Source of the DNA: an uncultured Pseudomonadota bacterium
GTDB taxonomy: Bacteria > Pseudomonadota > Alphaproteobacteria > RF32 > CAG-239
NCBI GenBank assembly: GCA_902763535.1
Contig: CACWSG010000007.1
Span: 39,652-103,651, forward strand
Length of the DNA stretch: 64,000 nucleotides
Reading direction: 5' to 3'
Shown here in pieces: positions 1 through 8,614 of this stretch. The translations under genes were made by a program, and so were the position numbers. Below the pieces are notes generated by a model that was given only the letters and a program-made list of their open reading frames with translations, was not told the DNA's origin and searched no databases. The stretch's first letter is position 1, and each line of letters begins with the position of its first letter.

Positions 1-1355
1 ACCGGTTTGCGTCCCGCCGGCAGTTGGTCAATTATTGAGCAATCCATGTCGCCGTAAGTGCTCAAAACCAAAGTGCGCGGAATAGGAGTTGCCGTCATCA
101 CCAAAACATCACTGTTTTGCCCCTTTTGCGATAACTTTAATCTTTGTTGTACACCAAAACGATGTTGTTCATCAACAATCGCCAACCCTAAATTATGATA
201 AACGACATCATCTTGAAACAATGCATGAGTTCCGATGAGAATGTTTATTGTGCCGTTGTTTAAATTTTCTAAAATTTGTTTGCGTTCTTTTGCTTTGGTT
301 TTACCTGTAAGCAACGCTGTTTTAACTCCGACTTCCTCAGTTAATGGAGCAATTGTTTCATAATGCTGTTGAGCCAAAATTTCGGTCGGTGCCATTAAGG
401 CTCCCTGTAAACCGGCTTCGACCGTATTCAACATAGCAAGCAGTGCCACAATGGTTTTTCCGGATCCGACATCGCCTTGCAACAGACGCATCATTTTGTA
501 TTCCGAAGCTTGATCAGCATAAATTTCACGCAGTACCTTCTCTTGGGCTTCGGTCAATTTGAAGGGTAAATTTGCGATAATCTTCTCACGCAATACTCCA
601 TTTCCTTGAATAGATTTACCTTTGATTTTTTTGCGTTGTTCACGCACCAACCCTAAGGCCAGCTGATTAGCCAACAATTCATCATAAGCCAATCTTGCCC
701 GTTCTTTGGCAAAAGGTTGCAAATCATTCAAATTTTGCGGATGATGTGCTTTCAGTAAAGCTGTCTTAAAATCAGGCCAATCTCTTTCTTGCAAAAATTC
801 GGTATCTAGCCATTCCGGCAAATCAGGAATTTTGGTTATTGCCTGAGCCATAAATTTGCTGATCATTTTGTTGGTAATTCCGGCAGTCAAAGGATATACC
901 GCTTCAAAATCCGGCAGTTCTTTAGCTTCGTTTTCGTTCAATATAAAGTCAGGATGTGCCATTTGCAGTTGATTGTTGAATTTTTCCAACCTTCCGCTGA
1001 TAATTTTGGTTGCCCCGATCGGCAGGTTTTTGGCAATCGAGTCAGCATAAACCTTAAAAAATATCAATGTCAGTTGTTCAGTGTCATCTTCAACCACCAC
1101 ACGATAAGGATGTTGTCTTGTCTTGGGCGGAATGTGCTCCACCACTTTGACTTTGATGGTACAGATTTTTCCGACTATGGCATTGGCCAGTTTGGGACGA
1201 TAGCTGCGATCAACAATATTGCTTGGCAAATGAAACAACAAATCGATAATGCGTCTGCCGCCCAAAAGATTTTCCATATACTTCAAGCTTTTGGGGCCCA
1301 TGCCTTTCAGTGAAGATATATCAGCAAACAACGGATACAAAATTTCCGGACGCAT
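1..1355 (-). CDS. recG: ATP-dependent DNA helicase RecG (3' part cut by window edge)
   Basis: RecG remodels stalled replication forks and branch-migrates Holliday junctions. About 451 codons are visible; the C-terminus lies beyond the left edge. Reading the minus strand from the ATG at 1355 gives an N-terminal wedge/OB region, then Walker A GDVGSGKT near residue 293, the Walker B signature DEQHRFGV near residue 392, and the TATPIPRT motif just before the edge. DEQHRFGV is characteristic of RecG (Mfd has DEEQHFGV). It is divergent from mfd across a 96-bp gap. No frame disruption is seen. The start is the first ATG of the open frame; no strong Shine-Dalgarno precedes it. Confidence 0.95.
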   Translation of the reverse strand, partial: MRPEILYPLFADISSLKGMGPKSLKYMENLLGGRRIIDLLFHLPSNIVDRSYRPKLANAIVGKICTIKVKVVEHIPPKTRQHPYRVVVEDDTEQLTLIFFKVYADSIAKNLPIGATKIISGRLEKFNNQLQMAHPDFILNENEAKELPDFEAVYPLTAGITNKMISKFMAQAITKIPDLPEWLDTEFLQERDWPDFKTALLKAHHPQNLNDLQPFAKERARLAYDELLANQLALGLVREQRKKIKGKSIQGNGVLREKIIANLPFKLTEAQEKVLREIYADQASEYKMMRLLQGDVGSGKTIVALLAMLNTVEAGLQGALMAPTEILAQQHYETIAPLTEEVGVKTALLTGKTKAKERKQILENLNNGTINILIGTHALFQDDVVYHNLGLAIVDEQHRFGVQQRLKLSQKGQNSDVLVMTATPIPRTLVLSTYGDMDCSIIDQLPAGRKP

Positions 1356-1451
1356 TAATTAGAACCTTTCATTTTTTTGCAAAATAAACTTGCAAACCTC
1401 AAAGCTATTCTATATAGTTTTTTTGTTTAAGTAAATAACAAGAAAACAGTA

Positions 1452-4400
1452 ATGCAGTATAATATTGACAAATATCTCGGTCAAACATTATCTTCGCTTC
1501 CCAAAGGTGCCGATACTTTTCTTTTGGGGGCTTTGGCGCGCGGAAATAATAATGATATAATCTATATCGTCAGCAATGGCGTTGAATTATCAAATACCGC
1601 CGACATATTGGAATATATCTATCCTGATTTAGATGTGCTGCGTTTTCCGGCTTGGGATATTACACCTTATGATCGCTCATCTCCCAATAATGAAATTATT
1701 GCTCAACGCGTGGCAACTTTGTCGGAACTTGCTTTGCATCCAAGCCGCAAAAAGGGACGAATTATTGTTACCTCAGTCGGGGCAATTATGCAAAAATTAC
1801 CGCCGAAGAAGATTTTTATCAATGCATTGCGCGAAATCAAAGTTGGCGGCAAATTAGAATTTAGTGATTTTTTGCATTATGCCGCTATGAACGGATATTC
1901 CAAGGTTGAACAGGTTTTTGAAACCGGAGAATATGCCCTGCGTGGTGATATTATTGATATTTTTCCGGTCGGTACTCGTGAGCCTTTGCGTATTGACTTG
2001 TTTGATGATGAGGTTGAACGTATTCGTACTTTTGATGTTATGAGCCAACGCACCACCGGAGAATTGGACAGTTATGTCTTTCGGGTTATGAATGAAGTTA
2101 TTTTGGACGATAATACGGTTGCATCATTTCGTTCGCATTATCGTGAGGCTTTCGGAGTTGGCAGCAGTGATGATGAAATTTATGCGGCTATATCAGCCAA
2201 GAGCAAATATATCGGCATGGAAAACTGGCTGCCGTTTTTTTATGACAATCAGCTGATTAGTTTGTTTGACTATGTGCCGGCTGCCAATATTATTTTGGCT
2301 GATGAAGTAGAAGATGCCATAGCTGTTAAAGAAAAAAATATCGCCGATTTTTATCAGGCACGTTTGGAAGCTCTTTCAATTAAAATAAACGACGGTTCGG
2401 AAATTTATCGTCCGGTTGTGCCGGAATTACTCTATTTGCAACCATCCATGTTGAAACAAATATTTTCACATAGCCGAGCAATTCATTTTAATTCGCTGAA
2501 TTTGCCTACGGTTAAAGGTGTTGTTGATATGGAAGCTGTGCCGATGCGTTCTTTTGTCGGCTTGCAAAATTCGGCGCAAAACTATACTGAATTAAAAGAT
2601 TTTTTGCAAAGTAATCGCAATTTGGCAAGGATTATAGCTTGTTATTCGCAAGGCAGTCGCGAACGCATTTTTAATCTTTTGCGCGAACATGATTTCACCG
2701 GATTAGTCCAAAGCGACACTTGGGATGATGCTGTTAAACAAGCACAAAAAAATATTGTTCTCACAGTCATGCCATTGCCGCATGGTTTTAAAGGTTTTAA
2801 TTTGTGCCTGATTGCCGAGGCTGATATTTTAGGGGAAAAACTGAATCATCGCAAACCCAAAAAAGCTTCATCAAAAGATTTTATCGCTGATATATCTTCA
2901 CTTTCTATCGGTGAGCTGGTTGTACATATTGACCATGGTATCGGGCGTTTCTTGGGACTTGAAACTCTAACGGTTGATAATGCTCCGCACGATTGCCTCA
3001 AAATTGAGTATGCCGGCAATTCCAAACTGTTTGTTCCGGTCGAAAATTTGGAAGTATTGTCGCGCTATGGCAGTGATGATGCTAATATTGAGCTTGATAC
3101 TTTAGGCGGTTCGGCTTGGGCTGCCAAAAAAGCCAGAGTAAAAAACAAAATTCGTGATATTGCCGAAAAGCTGATTAAGATAGCTGCCGAGCGCAAATTG
3201 AAAAAAGCCGATGTATTCATTCCTCCGGTCGGAGTTTATGATGATTTTTGTGCCCGTTTTCCTTATCAGGAAACTGATGACCAGCAAAATGCCATTGATG
3301 ATGTGATTGGTGATTTGTCTGCCGGAATGCCGATGGATAGATTGATTTGCGGTGATGTCGGTTTTGGCAAAACCGAAGTTGCCATGCGTGCGGCCTTTGT
3401 GGTGGCATCATCAGGTGCTCAGGTTGCGATTATTGTACCGACCACATTGCTTGCCCGTCAACATTATCTGAATTTTAAACAACGTTTTGAGGGTTTGCCG
3501 ATAAAAATAAGAATGTTGTCGCGTTTGGTTTCGGCAAAAGAAGCCAATGAAACCATCCAAGGGCTCAAAGAAGGTGCGGTTGAAATTGTAATCGGTACAC
3601 ACGCTCTGCTGGCACAAAGAGTTGAGTTTTGCAACTTAGGTTTGTTGATTATTGATGAAGAACAGCATTTCGGAGTTGCTCACAAAGAAAAAATTAAACA
3701 GCTTAAATCAGGTGTCCATGTGTTGACTTTGACAGCAACACCGATACCGCGAACTTTACAACTGTCATTGACCGGAGTAAAAAATCTGAGTGTTATTGCC
3801 ACACCTCCGGTTGATCGCTTGGCGGCGCGTTCTTTTGTGATGCCCTTTGACAATGTGATGATAAAAGAAGCTATTTTGCGTGAAAAAAATCGCGGCGGGC
3901 AGACTTTTTTTGTTTGTCCCAAAATAGCTGATATTCCGCAAGCTCAGCAAATTCTCTCCGACATAGTTCCGCAAGCTAAAGTCCTGATTGCGCATGGACA
4001 AATGCCGGTCAAACAATTAGAAGATGTGATGAATGAATTTGCCCAAGGTCAGGGAGACATCCTTTTATCAACTACCATTATTGAATCCGGCATTGATATG
4101 CCGCAAGTCAATACAATGATTATTTGGCGTGCCGATATGTTCGGACTTGCTCAGCTCTACCAGCTAAAAGGGCGCATCGGTCGTTCCAAGGTGAGAGGAT
4201 ACGCTTATTTTACAACTCAACCCAAACGCAAACTATCCGAAATTGCAACAAGGCGCCTGACGGTGTTACAATCGCTGGATTCATTGGGTGCAGGATTTTC
4301 TTTGGCCAGCTATGATATGGACTTGCGCGGTTCCGGCAATGTTTTGGGCGAGGAGCAATCCGGTCATATCAAAGATGTCGGTATATCGCTTTATGAACAT

Positions 4401-4916
4401 TTGCTTGAAGAAGAAATCAATCGCTTGCGCGCTTCATCATCAAAAACACAGCAAGTTCAACTGCGCGAATGGACGCCGCAAATATCAATCGGAATTCCGA
4501 TAATGATTCCTGATGACTATGTTCCGGATTTGGGATTACGTCTCGGGTTGTATAAGCGTATCGGTGATATTGAGCACCGTGAAGAAATTGCCGATATGCG
4601 CGAAGAGTTAATAGATCGTTTCGGCAACTTGCCCAAAGAAGTTGACAATCTGCTCAGTGTGGTTGAGATGAAAATATTATGTTTGGCTTGTGGCATTGAT
4701 AGAATAAATGCCGGAGCCAAAGGAGCGTTAATCGGATTTCATAACAATGTTTTTGCTGCTCCTGAAAAATTGATGAACATGGTGCTTGCTTCATTCGGCG
4801 AGTTTAAAGTTCGTCCGGATCAACGCATTTTCATCGAAAAAGATTTGTCAAGTTATGAAACACGAGTTAAAGTTATAAAACAAGCTATTACCAAAATAGC
4901 CTCTTTGCTGGATTAA
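1452..4916 (+). CDS. mfd: Transcription-repair coupling factor Mfd
   Basis: Mfd pushes stalled RNA polymerase off lesions and recruits UvrA. At 1154 residues it has the usual full length. Visible in order: a UvrB-like N-terminal region, the RNA-polymerase-interacting CarD-like domain starting near residue 483 (GELVVHIDHGIGRFLG), Walker A GDVGFGKTEVA near 632, DEEQHFGV near 733, TATPIPRT near 760, a helicase C domain with IIESGIDMPQVNT, and a C-terminal TRCF domain. The ATG at 1452 has only a weak upstream A/G-rich stretch, but the N-terminal alignment to the family is good. The TerB-like gene starts 11 bp after its stop, suggesting co-transcription. Confidence 0.97.
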   Translation: MQYNIDKYLGQTLSSLPKGADTFLLGALARGNNNDIIYIVSNGVELSNTADILEYIYPDLDVLRFPAWDITPYDRSSPNNEIIAQRVATLSELALHPSRKKGRIIVTSVGAIMQKLPPKKIFINALREIKVGGKLEFSDFLHYAAMNGYSKVEQVFETGEYALRGDIIDIFPVGTREPLRIDLFDDEVERIRTFDVMSQRTTGELDSYVFRVMNEVILDDNTVASFRSHYREAFGVGSSDDEIYAAISAKSKYIGMENWLPFFYDNQLISLFDYVPAANIILADEVEDAIAVKEKNIADFYQARLEALSIKINDGSEIYRPVVPELLYLQPSMLKQIFSHSRAIHFNSLNLPTVKGVVDMEAVPMRSFVGLQNSAQNYTELKDFLQSNRNLARIIACYSQGSRERIFNLLREHDFTGLVQSDTWDDAVKQAQKNIVLTVMPLPHGFKGFNLCLIAEADILGEKLNHRKPKKASSKDFIADISSLSIGELVVHIDHGIGRFLGLETLTVDNAPHDCLKIEYAGNSKLFVPVENLEVLSRYGSDDANIELDTLGGSAWAAKKARVKNKIRDIAEKLIKIAAERKLKKADVFIPPVGVYDDFCARFPYQETDDQQNAIDDVIGDLSAGMPMDRLICGDVGFGKTEVAMRAAFVVASSGAQVAIIVPTTLLARQHYLNFKQRFEGLPIKIRMLSRLVSAKEANETIQGLKEGAVEIVIGTHALLAQRVEFCNLGLLIIDEEQHFGVAHKEKIKQLKSGVHVLTLTATPIPRTLQLSLTGVKNLSVIATPPVDRLAARSFVMPFDNVMIKEAILREKNRGGQTFFVCPKIADIPQAQQILSDIVPQAKVLIAHGQMPVKQLEDVMNEFAQGQGDILLSTTIIESGIDMPQVNTMIIWRADMFGLAQLYQLKGRIGRSKVRGYAYFTTQPKRKLSEIATRRLTVLQSLDSLGAGFSLASYDMDLRGSGNVLGEEQSGHIKDVGISLYEHLLEEEINRLRASSSKTQQVQLREWTPQISIGIPIMIPDDYVPDLGLRLGLYKRIGDIEHREEIADMREELIDRFGNLPKEVDNLLSVVEMKILCLACGIDRINAGAKGALIGFHNNVFAAPEKLMNMVLASFGEFKVRPDQRIFIEKDLSSYETRVKVIKQAITKIASLLD

Positions 4917-4927
4917 AGGAAAAAATA

Positions 4928-5602
4928 ATGCCCGCTACTACCGATAAATTCTACAATCTGAAAATTGACATCATATCCAATGGTCGTGTTTGTGTAGAAA
5001 CAGCCGCAGTGCGCAGTGTAATTGATAAAGATGACAGTCAGTATTTTGATATTTATATCTATCGTCTGAAAAAGGCCTTTATTTTTGAAAAAAATTTCAT
5101 TCGTCGTATTTATGATTTGAGCCGCGACAAAGCTTATACCGACATGGATAAATTTATTGCTGACTTTAATTATGAGCTGTCCCAAAGTGATGAAGGGGTT
5201 AATGGTGCCGCCGCCTTGGCAAAAAAAATACAGCGCAGTGAAGAAATTTTGCAGCCGTTGTTGAGCGATATAATTTTGATGCTTTTTATTGCGCGTATAG
5301 ATATTGATAATGAACAGCTGAAAGAAAAAGTTATTTTTGAATATATCACATCCAAACTTCCTCAAGCCAAAAACCTAAGTCTGTTATATGTGCAAAAATA
5401 TCTCAACTCTATCACGGTTGAACGTGAGGATTTTTATCGTCATCTGCCTGATATGCGCGGCAAAAATAAAGACGAAGCCAACGATTTTTATCAAACAGTT
5501 CTTAAGATATGCTTATCTGATGGACGAATGCACTATGCCGAAAGATTGTACTTGGCAGAAATTGTACAGTTTTTCCGTCTGCATGATATTGATTTAGTCT
5601 GA
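4928..5602 (+). CDS. TerB-like hypothetical protein
   Basis: 224-residue soluble protein with no signal peptide. The C-terminal 40 residues (LKICLSDGRMHYAERLYL...) resemble the TerB/DjlA-type helical module, where an acidic residue follows a 'sDG.+..E' turn. An earlier segment (ILMLFIARIDIDNEQLKEKVIFEYI) looks like a second, degenerate copy of that pattern. TerB-like domains are associated with metal or membrane stress, but no function can be assigned here. Shine-Dalgarno AAGGA lies 8 bp upstream and mfd ends 11 bp upstream, so it is probably the second gene of the mfd operon. The assignment is a motif-level guess. Confidence 0.6.
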   Translation: MPATTDKFYNLKIDIISNGRVCVETAAVRSVIDKDDSQYFDIYIYRLKKAFIFEKNFIRRIYDLSRDKAYTDMDKFIADFNYELSQSDEGVNGAAALAKKIQRSEEILQPLLSDIILMLFIARIDIDNEQLKEKVIFEYITSKLPQAKNLSLLYVQKYLNSITVEREDFYRHLPDMRGKNKDEANDFYQTVLKICLSDGRMHYAERLYLAEIVQFFRLHDIDLV

Positions 5603-5646
5603 ATTATATCCAATCTGCATTGTTTTTTTATCAGTTATCCTCAGTT

Positions 5647-5681
5647 TTTCTTGAGCTAATATATTGATACAGCTCAAGAAA
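5647..5681. terminator. Perfect 11-bp hairpin after the mfd operon
   Basis: TTTCTTGAGCT and AGCTCAAGAAA are separated by 13 nt. It follows the TerB-like stop by 45 bp. There is no T-run on the plus-strand side, so intrinsic termination is possible but not typical. Confidence 0.45.
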
Positions 5682-5714
5682 TTATGATAATATAAAATAT
5701 TTTTTTATTGTATA

Positions 5715-5743
5715 TTTACAATATAAATACAATAGTATATAGT
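5715..5743 (+). promoter_or_regulatory. Putative sigma70 promoter for the phage-like gene
   Basis: TTTACA and TATAGT are separated by 17 bp, 39 bp upstream of the ATG at 5782. The surrounding AT-rich block resembles the duplicated promoter blocks at 22964 and 23858 (ATTGTAT-TTTACAATA), but without their palindrome. Confidence 0.4.
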
Positions 5744-5781
5744 TTGGGCTAATAACAATTTTTTTAAGAAAGGAAAAAAGA

Positions 5782-6591
5782 ATGAGCAAAGCCATAGGAA
5801 GAGCATTGGGAGCAGGATTAGCCACACCGCCAGTAAACGGTACGGAAAACAACATATTAAATTATCTTCAAAGATATAACATTCCGCAACCTGACAACAC
5901 TATGTTGTTAGCAGGTTTAAGGACACAAAATCCCATAACCTTGGCCATAATGGATCAGCAAAAACAACTTAACAACCTTCAACGGGAAACTTCTCTCAAT
6001 CCTGCTTTGCAGCAACAATATAACAACTTATTATTGCAAAGCTTGCAAAATCAGATTCAGAAACAAGATATTTGGCAAAAATTGCAACAAATGAGCAATA
6101 ATTTTGCCAATGCGGTTAAAGCCGGAGTTGTTGGTTATGCAACAGGGGCAAGTTTGGGAAATTTTGATGAAGCATTAGGTGGAACAGCGACAACATTGGG
6201 AATGGATTATCAAGGTGCTCGTGATGCTGTACGACAATTACAACATGATTTAAGCCAACAGTATCCATATCTCTATGGAGGAGCTGAATTTATCGGAGCT
6301 GCAACGACACCTATACAACTGTTTAATGGAGCATCTAAAGTCGGTCAAATTTCTAATGCCGTTGCAGATACCATCAACGCTTCCGCCGGTTATGCTGAAA
6401 ATTGGAATGATTTCGGTACGAATCTTATTGCAAATGGGATAGCTAATGGAATAGGGCTTTCAGTAGAAAAATTACCAATATACAGGGCGATAGGCATAGG
6501 TGGAAGAAAAGCTTTGACACAAGGTGTTAATACAGGTATTAATTATATTACAGATAAAACAAAAAATATATTTTTTGATGATGATATGTAA
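5782..6591 (+). CDS. Phage-structural/toxin-like protein lacking a C-terminal effector domain
   Basis: 269 residues, Gln/Asn/Ala-rich. The first 115 residues are low-complexity and helix-forming. The middle (GNFDEALGG near residue 127, then PYLYGGAEFIGAATTP near 165) resembles a segment of phage virion or polymorphic-toxin carriers that reads 'GxxDEAxG...YPYLxxGxExxG'. This is recalled family resemblance, not a search result. It stops just after a Gly/Ala-rich stretch, where such proteins normally continue into a nuclease domain; a plausible one lies downstream at 6935-7255 in another frame. Shine-Dalgarno AAGGA is well placed. Function unproven. Confidence 0.5.
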   Translation: MSKAIGRALGAGLATPPVNGTENNILNYLQRYNIPQPDNTMLLAGLRTQNPITLAIMDQQKQLNNLQRETSLNPALQQQYNNLLLQSLQNQIQKQDIWQKLQQMSNNFANAVKAGVVGYATGASLGNFDEALGGTATTLGMDYQGARDAVRQLQHDLSQQYPYLYGGAEFIGAATTPIQLFNGASKVGQISNAVADTINASAGYAENWNDFGTNLIANGIANGIGLSVEKLPIYRAIGIGGRKALTQGVNTGINYITDKTKNIFFDDDM

Positions 6592-6610
6592 AGAACAAGA
6601 GAATGTAAAC

Positions 6611-6934
6611 ATGGAAAAAAAGGTACTACAAGAAAAAGTTATACAATTGTTCGATTTTATTTTATCTTTGTATACAGCAGTTGCTTTAGTCGTTATCATT
6701 GGATTACATACCTATGTTTCTTTTTTTCCAATTTTGTTTCTTTTTGATTTTTGCATGTTATTGGGACATCCGTTATTTTTGCGTTTTGTGTTAAAAAAAA
6801 GGTGGTTTGATTGTCGTAAAAGTAAAATTCTTACATTAAAATATATCATTATTCCTTGGGCTGTGATGGATACTGTTGTGATGTCGTGCTATCCAGATGA
6901 AGTTGTTTATGTTCTGCAAAATAATTTTTTCTAA
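6611..6934 (+). CDS. Small integral membrane protein, possible immunity partner
   Basis: 107 residues from the ATG at 6611; the open frame reaches back to 6524 but that would overlap the upstream gene. Hydrophobic segments at about residues 10-35, 37-60 and 78-95 suggest three membrane spans, with basic KKRWFDCRKSK between the second and third. It lies between the toxin-like carrier and the orphan nuclease-like domain, the position where immunity genes sit in polymorphic toxin loci. A membrane protein is an unusual immunity factor for a cytosolic nuclease, so this is only positional inference. Confidence 0.5.
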   Translation: MEKKVLQEKVIQLFDFILSLYTAVALVVIIGLHTYVSFFPILFLFDFCMLLGHPLFLRFVLKKRWFDCRKSKILTLKYIIIPWAVMDTVVMSCYPDEVVYVLQNNFF

Positions 6935-6955
6935 CAAGCCGGTGAACCGGTAGTA

Positions 6956-7255
6956 TTGCAACGCGGTGAAGCCATCCCCGATAATATGGGAAATCCTATC
7001 GTCTACGGTAATGATTTAAAACGCGCAACCGGAACATACAGTAATTATGGATTAGATAAAGGCATCTATAAACATGGCATTAGCCGCGAAGATGCACAAA
7101 AAATTCCTAAAATTATAAATAATAATCCTGCTGAGACAAACAGCTATGGACAAAACATTTATTTAGTGCGCAGTAAAAACGGAGTGCTTAGAGTAGTAAC
7201 ATCACCACAAAATGGTGATAATATAATTGCCAGTATGTATTATTTGGATAGATAA
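6956..7255 (+). CDS. Orphan nuclease-like C-terminal domain (BECR-type candidate)
   Basis: 99 residues from a TTG with no visible Shine-Dalgarno. The frame is open back to 6935 (QAGEPVVLQRGEA) directly after an in-frame stop, so it looks like the tail of a longer protein rather than a free gene. The pattern KHGISREDAQKIPKII, then IYLVRSKNGVLRVVTS and ASMYYLD, fits the phage-linked Barnase-EndoU-ColicinE5/D-RelE (BECR) nuclease fold by eye. It is probably a displaced toxin tip belonging to a carrier like the 5782-6591 protein. It could be a decayed gene or a silent cassette recruited by recombination. Confidence 0.45.
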   Translation: MQRGEAIPDNMGNPIVYGNDLKRATGTYSNYGLDKGIYKHGISREDAQKIPKIINNNPAETNSYGQNIYLVRSKNGVLRVVTSPQNGDNIIASMYYLDR

Positions 7256-7260
7256 AACAA

Positions 7261-7285
7261 GAAAGCCCTCTTGATGAGGGCTTTC
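7261..7285. terminator. 10-bp hairpin terminator
   Basis: GAAAGCCCTC and GAGGGCTTTC with a 5-nt loop. It starts 5 bp after the orphan-domain stop. On the minus strand it is followed by TTGTTTT and would end transcripts of the adjacent structured-RNA copy. Either strand is plausible. Confidence 0.6.
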
Positions 7286-7286
7286 C

Positions 7287-7368
7287 CTCTTTATCCTTTG
7301 CTTGAAATTGCAATCCAAACAAAGATACACAATAGGCGATTAAAATCTTTCGTTCCTATCGGAAAGAG
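7287..7368 (-). ncRNA. Candidate three-way-junction RNA, copy A
   Basis: Three nested helices, in plus-strand coordinates: outer 7287-7292 with 7363-7368, helix 2 7296-7304 with 7316-7324, helix 3 7330-7336 with 7355-7361. Junction lengths (3, 5 and 1 nt) are identical to copy B at 7493-7579, and several pairs differ compensatorily between copies. The two mismatches on the plus strand (C:A at 7301/7319 and A:C at 7331/7360) become G:U wobbles on the minus strand, so the transcript is probably minus. The family is not recognised. Confidence 0.55.
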
Positions 7369-7492
7369 TACCTTAAGGTCATTTTAAGGTAATACTTAAT
7401 TCAAATAAAGTCAATATAAAATAGAAATGTTAAAAAAAATCAACCATGAATTATCAATTTCTTCTATGTATTATCCCAAATAAACAAGCAAA

Positions 7493-7579
7493 GCCCTCTT
7501 GTTCCTTTATTTGACAGTTCTCTCCAAATAAAGATACGCAACAGGCGATTAGACCTTTCGTTCCTGTTGGCAAGAGGGC
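7493..7579 (-). ncRNA. Candidate three-way-junction RNA, copy B
   Basis: All three helices pair perfectly: outer GCCCTCTTG 7493-7501 with 7571-7579, helix 2 CTTTATTTG 7505-7513 with 7525-7533, helix 3 CAACAGG 7539-7545 with 7563-7569, which closes a 17-nt loop. Loop 3 and the ATACR linker are conserved with copy A. A 61-residue open frame crosses it on the minus strand, but copy A has a one-base indel in that frame, arguing for RNA rather than protein. A conserved 20-nt block lies upstream (minus sense) of each copy, at 7399-7418 and 7624-7643. Confidence 0.6.
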
Positions 7580-7611
7580 CATCCTTTGAATTAGCTTCAA
7601 AAGATATTTGT

Positions 7612-7639
7612 AATATAATTTACATTCAAATAAAGTCAA
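7612..7639 (-). promoter_or_regulatory. Putative promoter for structured-RNA copy B
   Basis: Minus-strand TTGACT (7639-7634), 16-bp spacer, TATATT (7617-7612). The TTGACT lies in the 20-nt block that is identical upstream of copy A (TTGACT at 7414-7409), where the -10 is poorer. Confidence 0.45.
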
Positions 7640-7716
7640 TATACAATCTCTTATTCATAAGGTTTGTATAATCATTTAAAATGGAAAAAGGTCTGTTTCT
7701 CAACAGACCTTTGTAG

Positions 7717-8046
7717 TTATTTATAGAGTTCATCTAGTATTTCTACCAGTGGCGCGCGATAACGCGGCAACTGGTTGTAAGGCACCGGCTGCATCAGCAG
7801 CGCGAATGCCTGAGATAAACTCAAGAAACCTGCCTTTCCAATACCGCCACAGTTGAGAACTGTGATAATGTCATCAAAGGCACCTAGGATTTCCACCCTT
7901 TTTGCTTCCTTAATCTTCGCCGTCATTGCGAAGTCGAGCAAGAAAGGAACTTCCTTGGCTCTAATTCTTCGAGTGCGAATGTTGCCTATCTTTCTCAGAT
8001 TTTTATCGCGCTCCTCTATAGGTAGCTCTTCAATCAGAATTCTCAT
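7717..8046 (-). CDS. Hypothetical protein, second gene of an unknown pair
   Basis: 109 residues, mostly helical, basic N-terminal third (RTRRIRAKE), no membrane segment or recognised motif. Its ATG overlaps the stop of the upstream 129-residue gene (ATGA) and has a strong GGAGG within that gene, so the two are translationally coupled. GC content is visibly higher than in flanking genes, with more G/C third positions, suggesting a separate origin. No function can be named. Confidence 0.65.
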   Translation of the reverse strand: MRILIEELPIEERDKNLRKIGNIRTRRIRAKEVPFLLDFAMTAKIKEAKRVEILGAFDDIITVLNCGGIGKAGFLSLSQAFALLMQPVPYNQLPRYRAPLVEILDELYK

Positions 8047-8432
8047 TGTGCCACCTCCTTTCCGAAGCTATCCATGGTTAGTCCATAGACTTCCATGGCA
8101 GTTTCAATAAAGGCCAGATAGCACAACTTGATGTCGTGCGGAGACATCGACGAGGTGGCTAATTTGAGCCGCTGTGCGAGCGTCATATTCCCTTCAACGC
8201 AAGCATATCTACTTTTTCCAGATGTGGAAAAAACAGCTTTGCGCACTTTCAGATGTGTACGCTTGCGCTCACACTTGAGACCATAGGACTCATCCCACGC
8301 TTCAAGTACCTCATCGTAGCTGTAGCCGCGATATTTGGCAGCTTTGATGAAGCGGCTGAGGCCACTAATCTGCTCAGGACGATAGAAGTTTCCGTTGAGG
8401 GTTGCTCCTTGTTTTATTGCGATGCTACGCAT
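8043..8432 (-). CDS. Hypothetical protein, first gene of an unknown pair
   Basis: 129 residues. A basic central region (KCERKRTHLKVRKAVFS) and a Tyr-rich segment (AAKYRGYSYDEVLEAW) are visible; no catalytic motif is recognised. It starts at an ATG preceded only by A/T sequence with no Shine-Dalgarno, a trait shared with the lead genes at 22176, 22927, 28287, 28848, 43571 and 44280. It is coupled to the 109-residue gene by a 4-bp overlap. The relatively high GC suggests the pair was acquired. Confidence 0.65.
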   Translation of the reverse strand: MRSIAIKQGATLNGNFYRPEQISGLSRFIKAAKYRGYSYDEVLEAWDESYGLKCERKRTHLKVRKAVFSTSGKSRYACVEGNMTLAQRLKLATSSMSPHDIKLCYLAFIETAMEVYGLTMDSFGKEVAQ

Positions 8433-8561
8433 AATTTTTTTTGCCGGTTTATTTGACTGTCGTCAGGAGTTGGCCCGTCTCCCTCTAGAATTAATAAATA
8501 CTAATGCTTAAAATGTAGAAACAAATTACCACTTTTTGTCTAAATCGTCAACCTTAAAAAT

Positions 8562-8594
8562 AAAAAAACGCTTCTGTTTTTTTACAGAAGCGTT
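8562..8594 (-). terminator. Intrinsic terminator of the fabF-fabD-lipoprotein operon
   Basis: AACGCTTCTG and CAGAAGCGTT pair around a T/A loop; on the minus strand a T-run follows. It lies 20 bp after the lipoprotein stop. Confidence 0.8.
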
Positions 8595-8614
8595 AAAAAT
8601 CAATAGATTAGCTT

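Noticed and set aside
954..1313. 119-residue plus-strand frame
   Set aside because: It is the antisense of the conserved recG N-terminal region.
7373..7387. TTAA-N7-TTAA resembling a CtrA site
   Set aside because: It lies between RNA copies without a nearby start, and such AT-rich matches arise by chance in this sequence.
7493..7579. Structured element as a tRNA, hammerhead or known riboswitch
   Set aside because: No T-loop, CCA, CUGANGA/GAAA core or recognisable aptamer consensus is present.
7454..7639. 61-residue minus-strand open frame
   Set aside because: It crosses the structured-RNA copy B, and copy A has a one-base indel in the matching frame, so the reading frame is not conserved.
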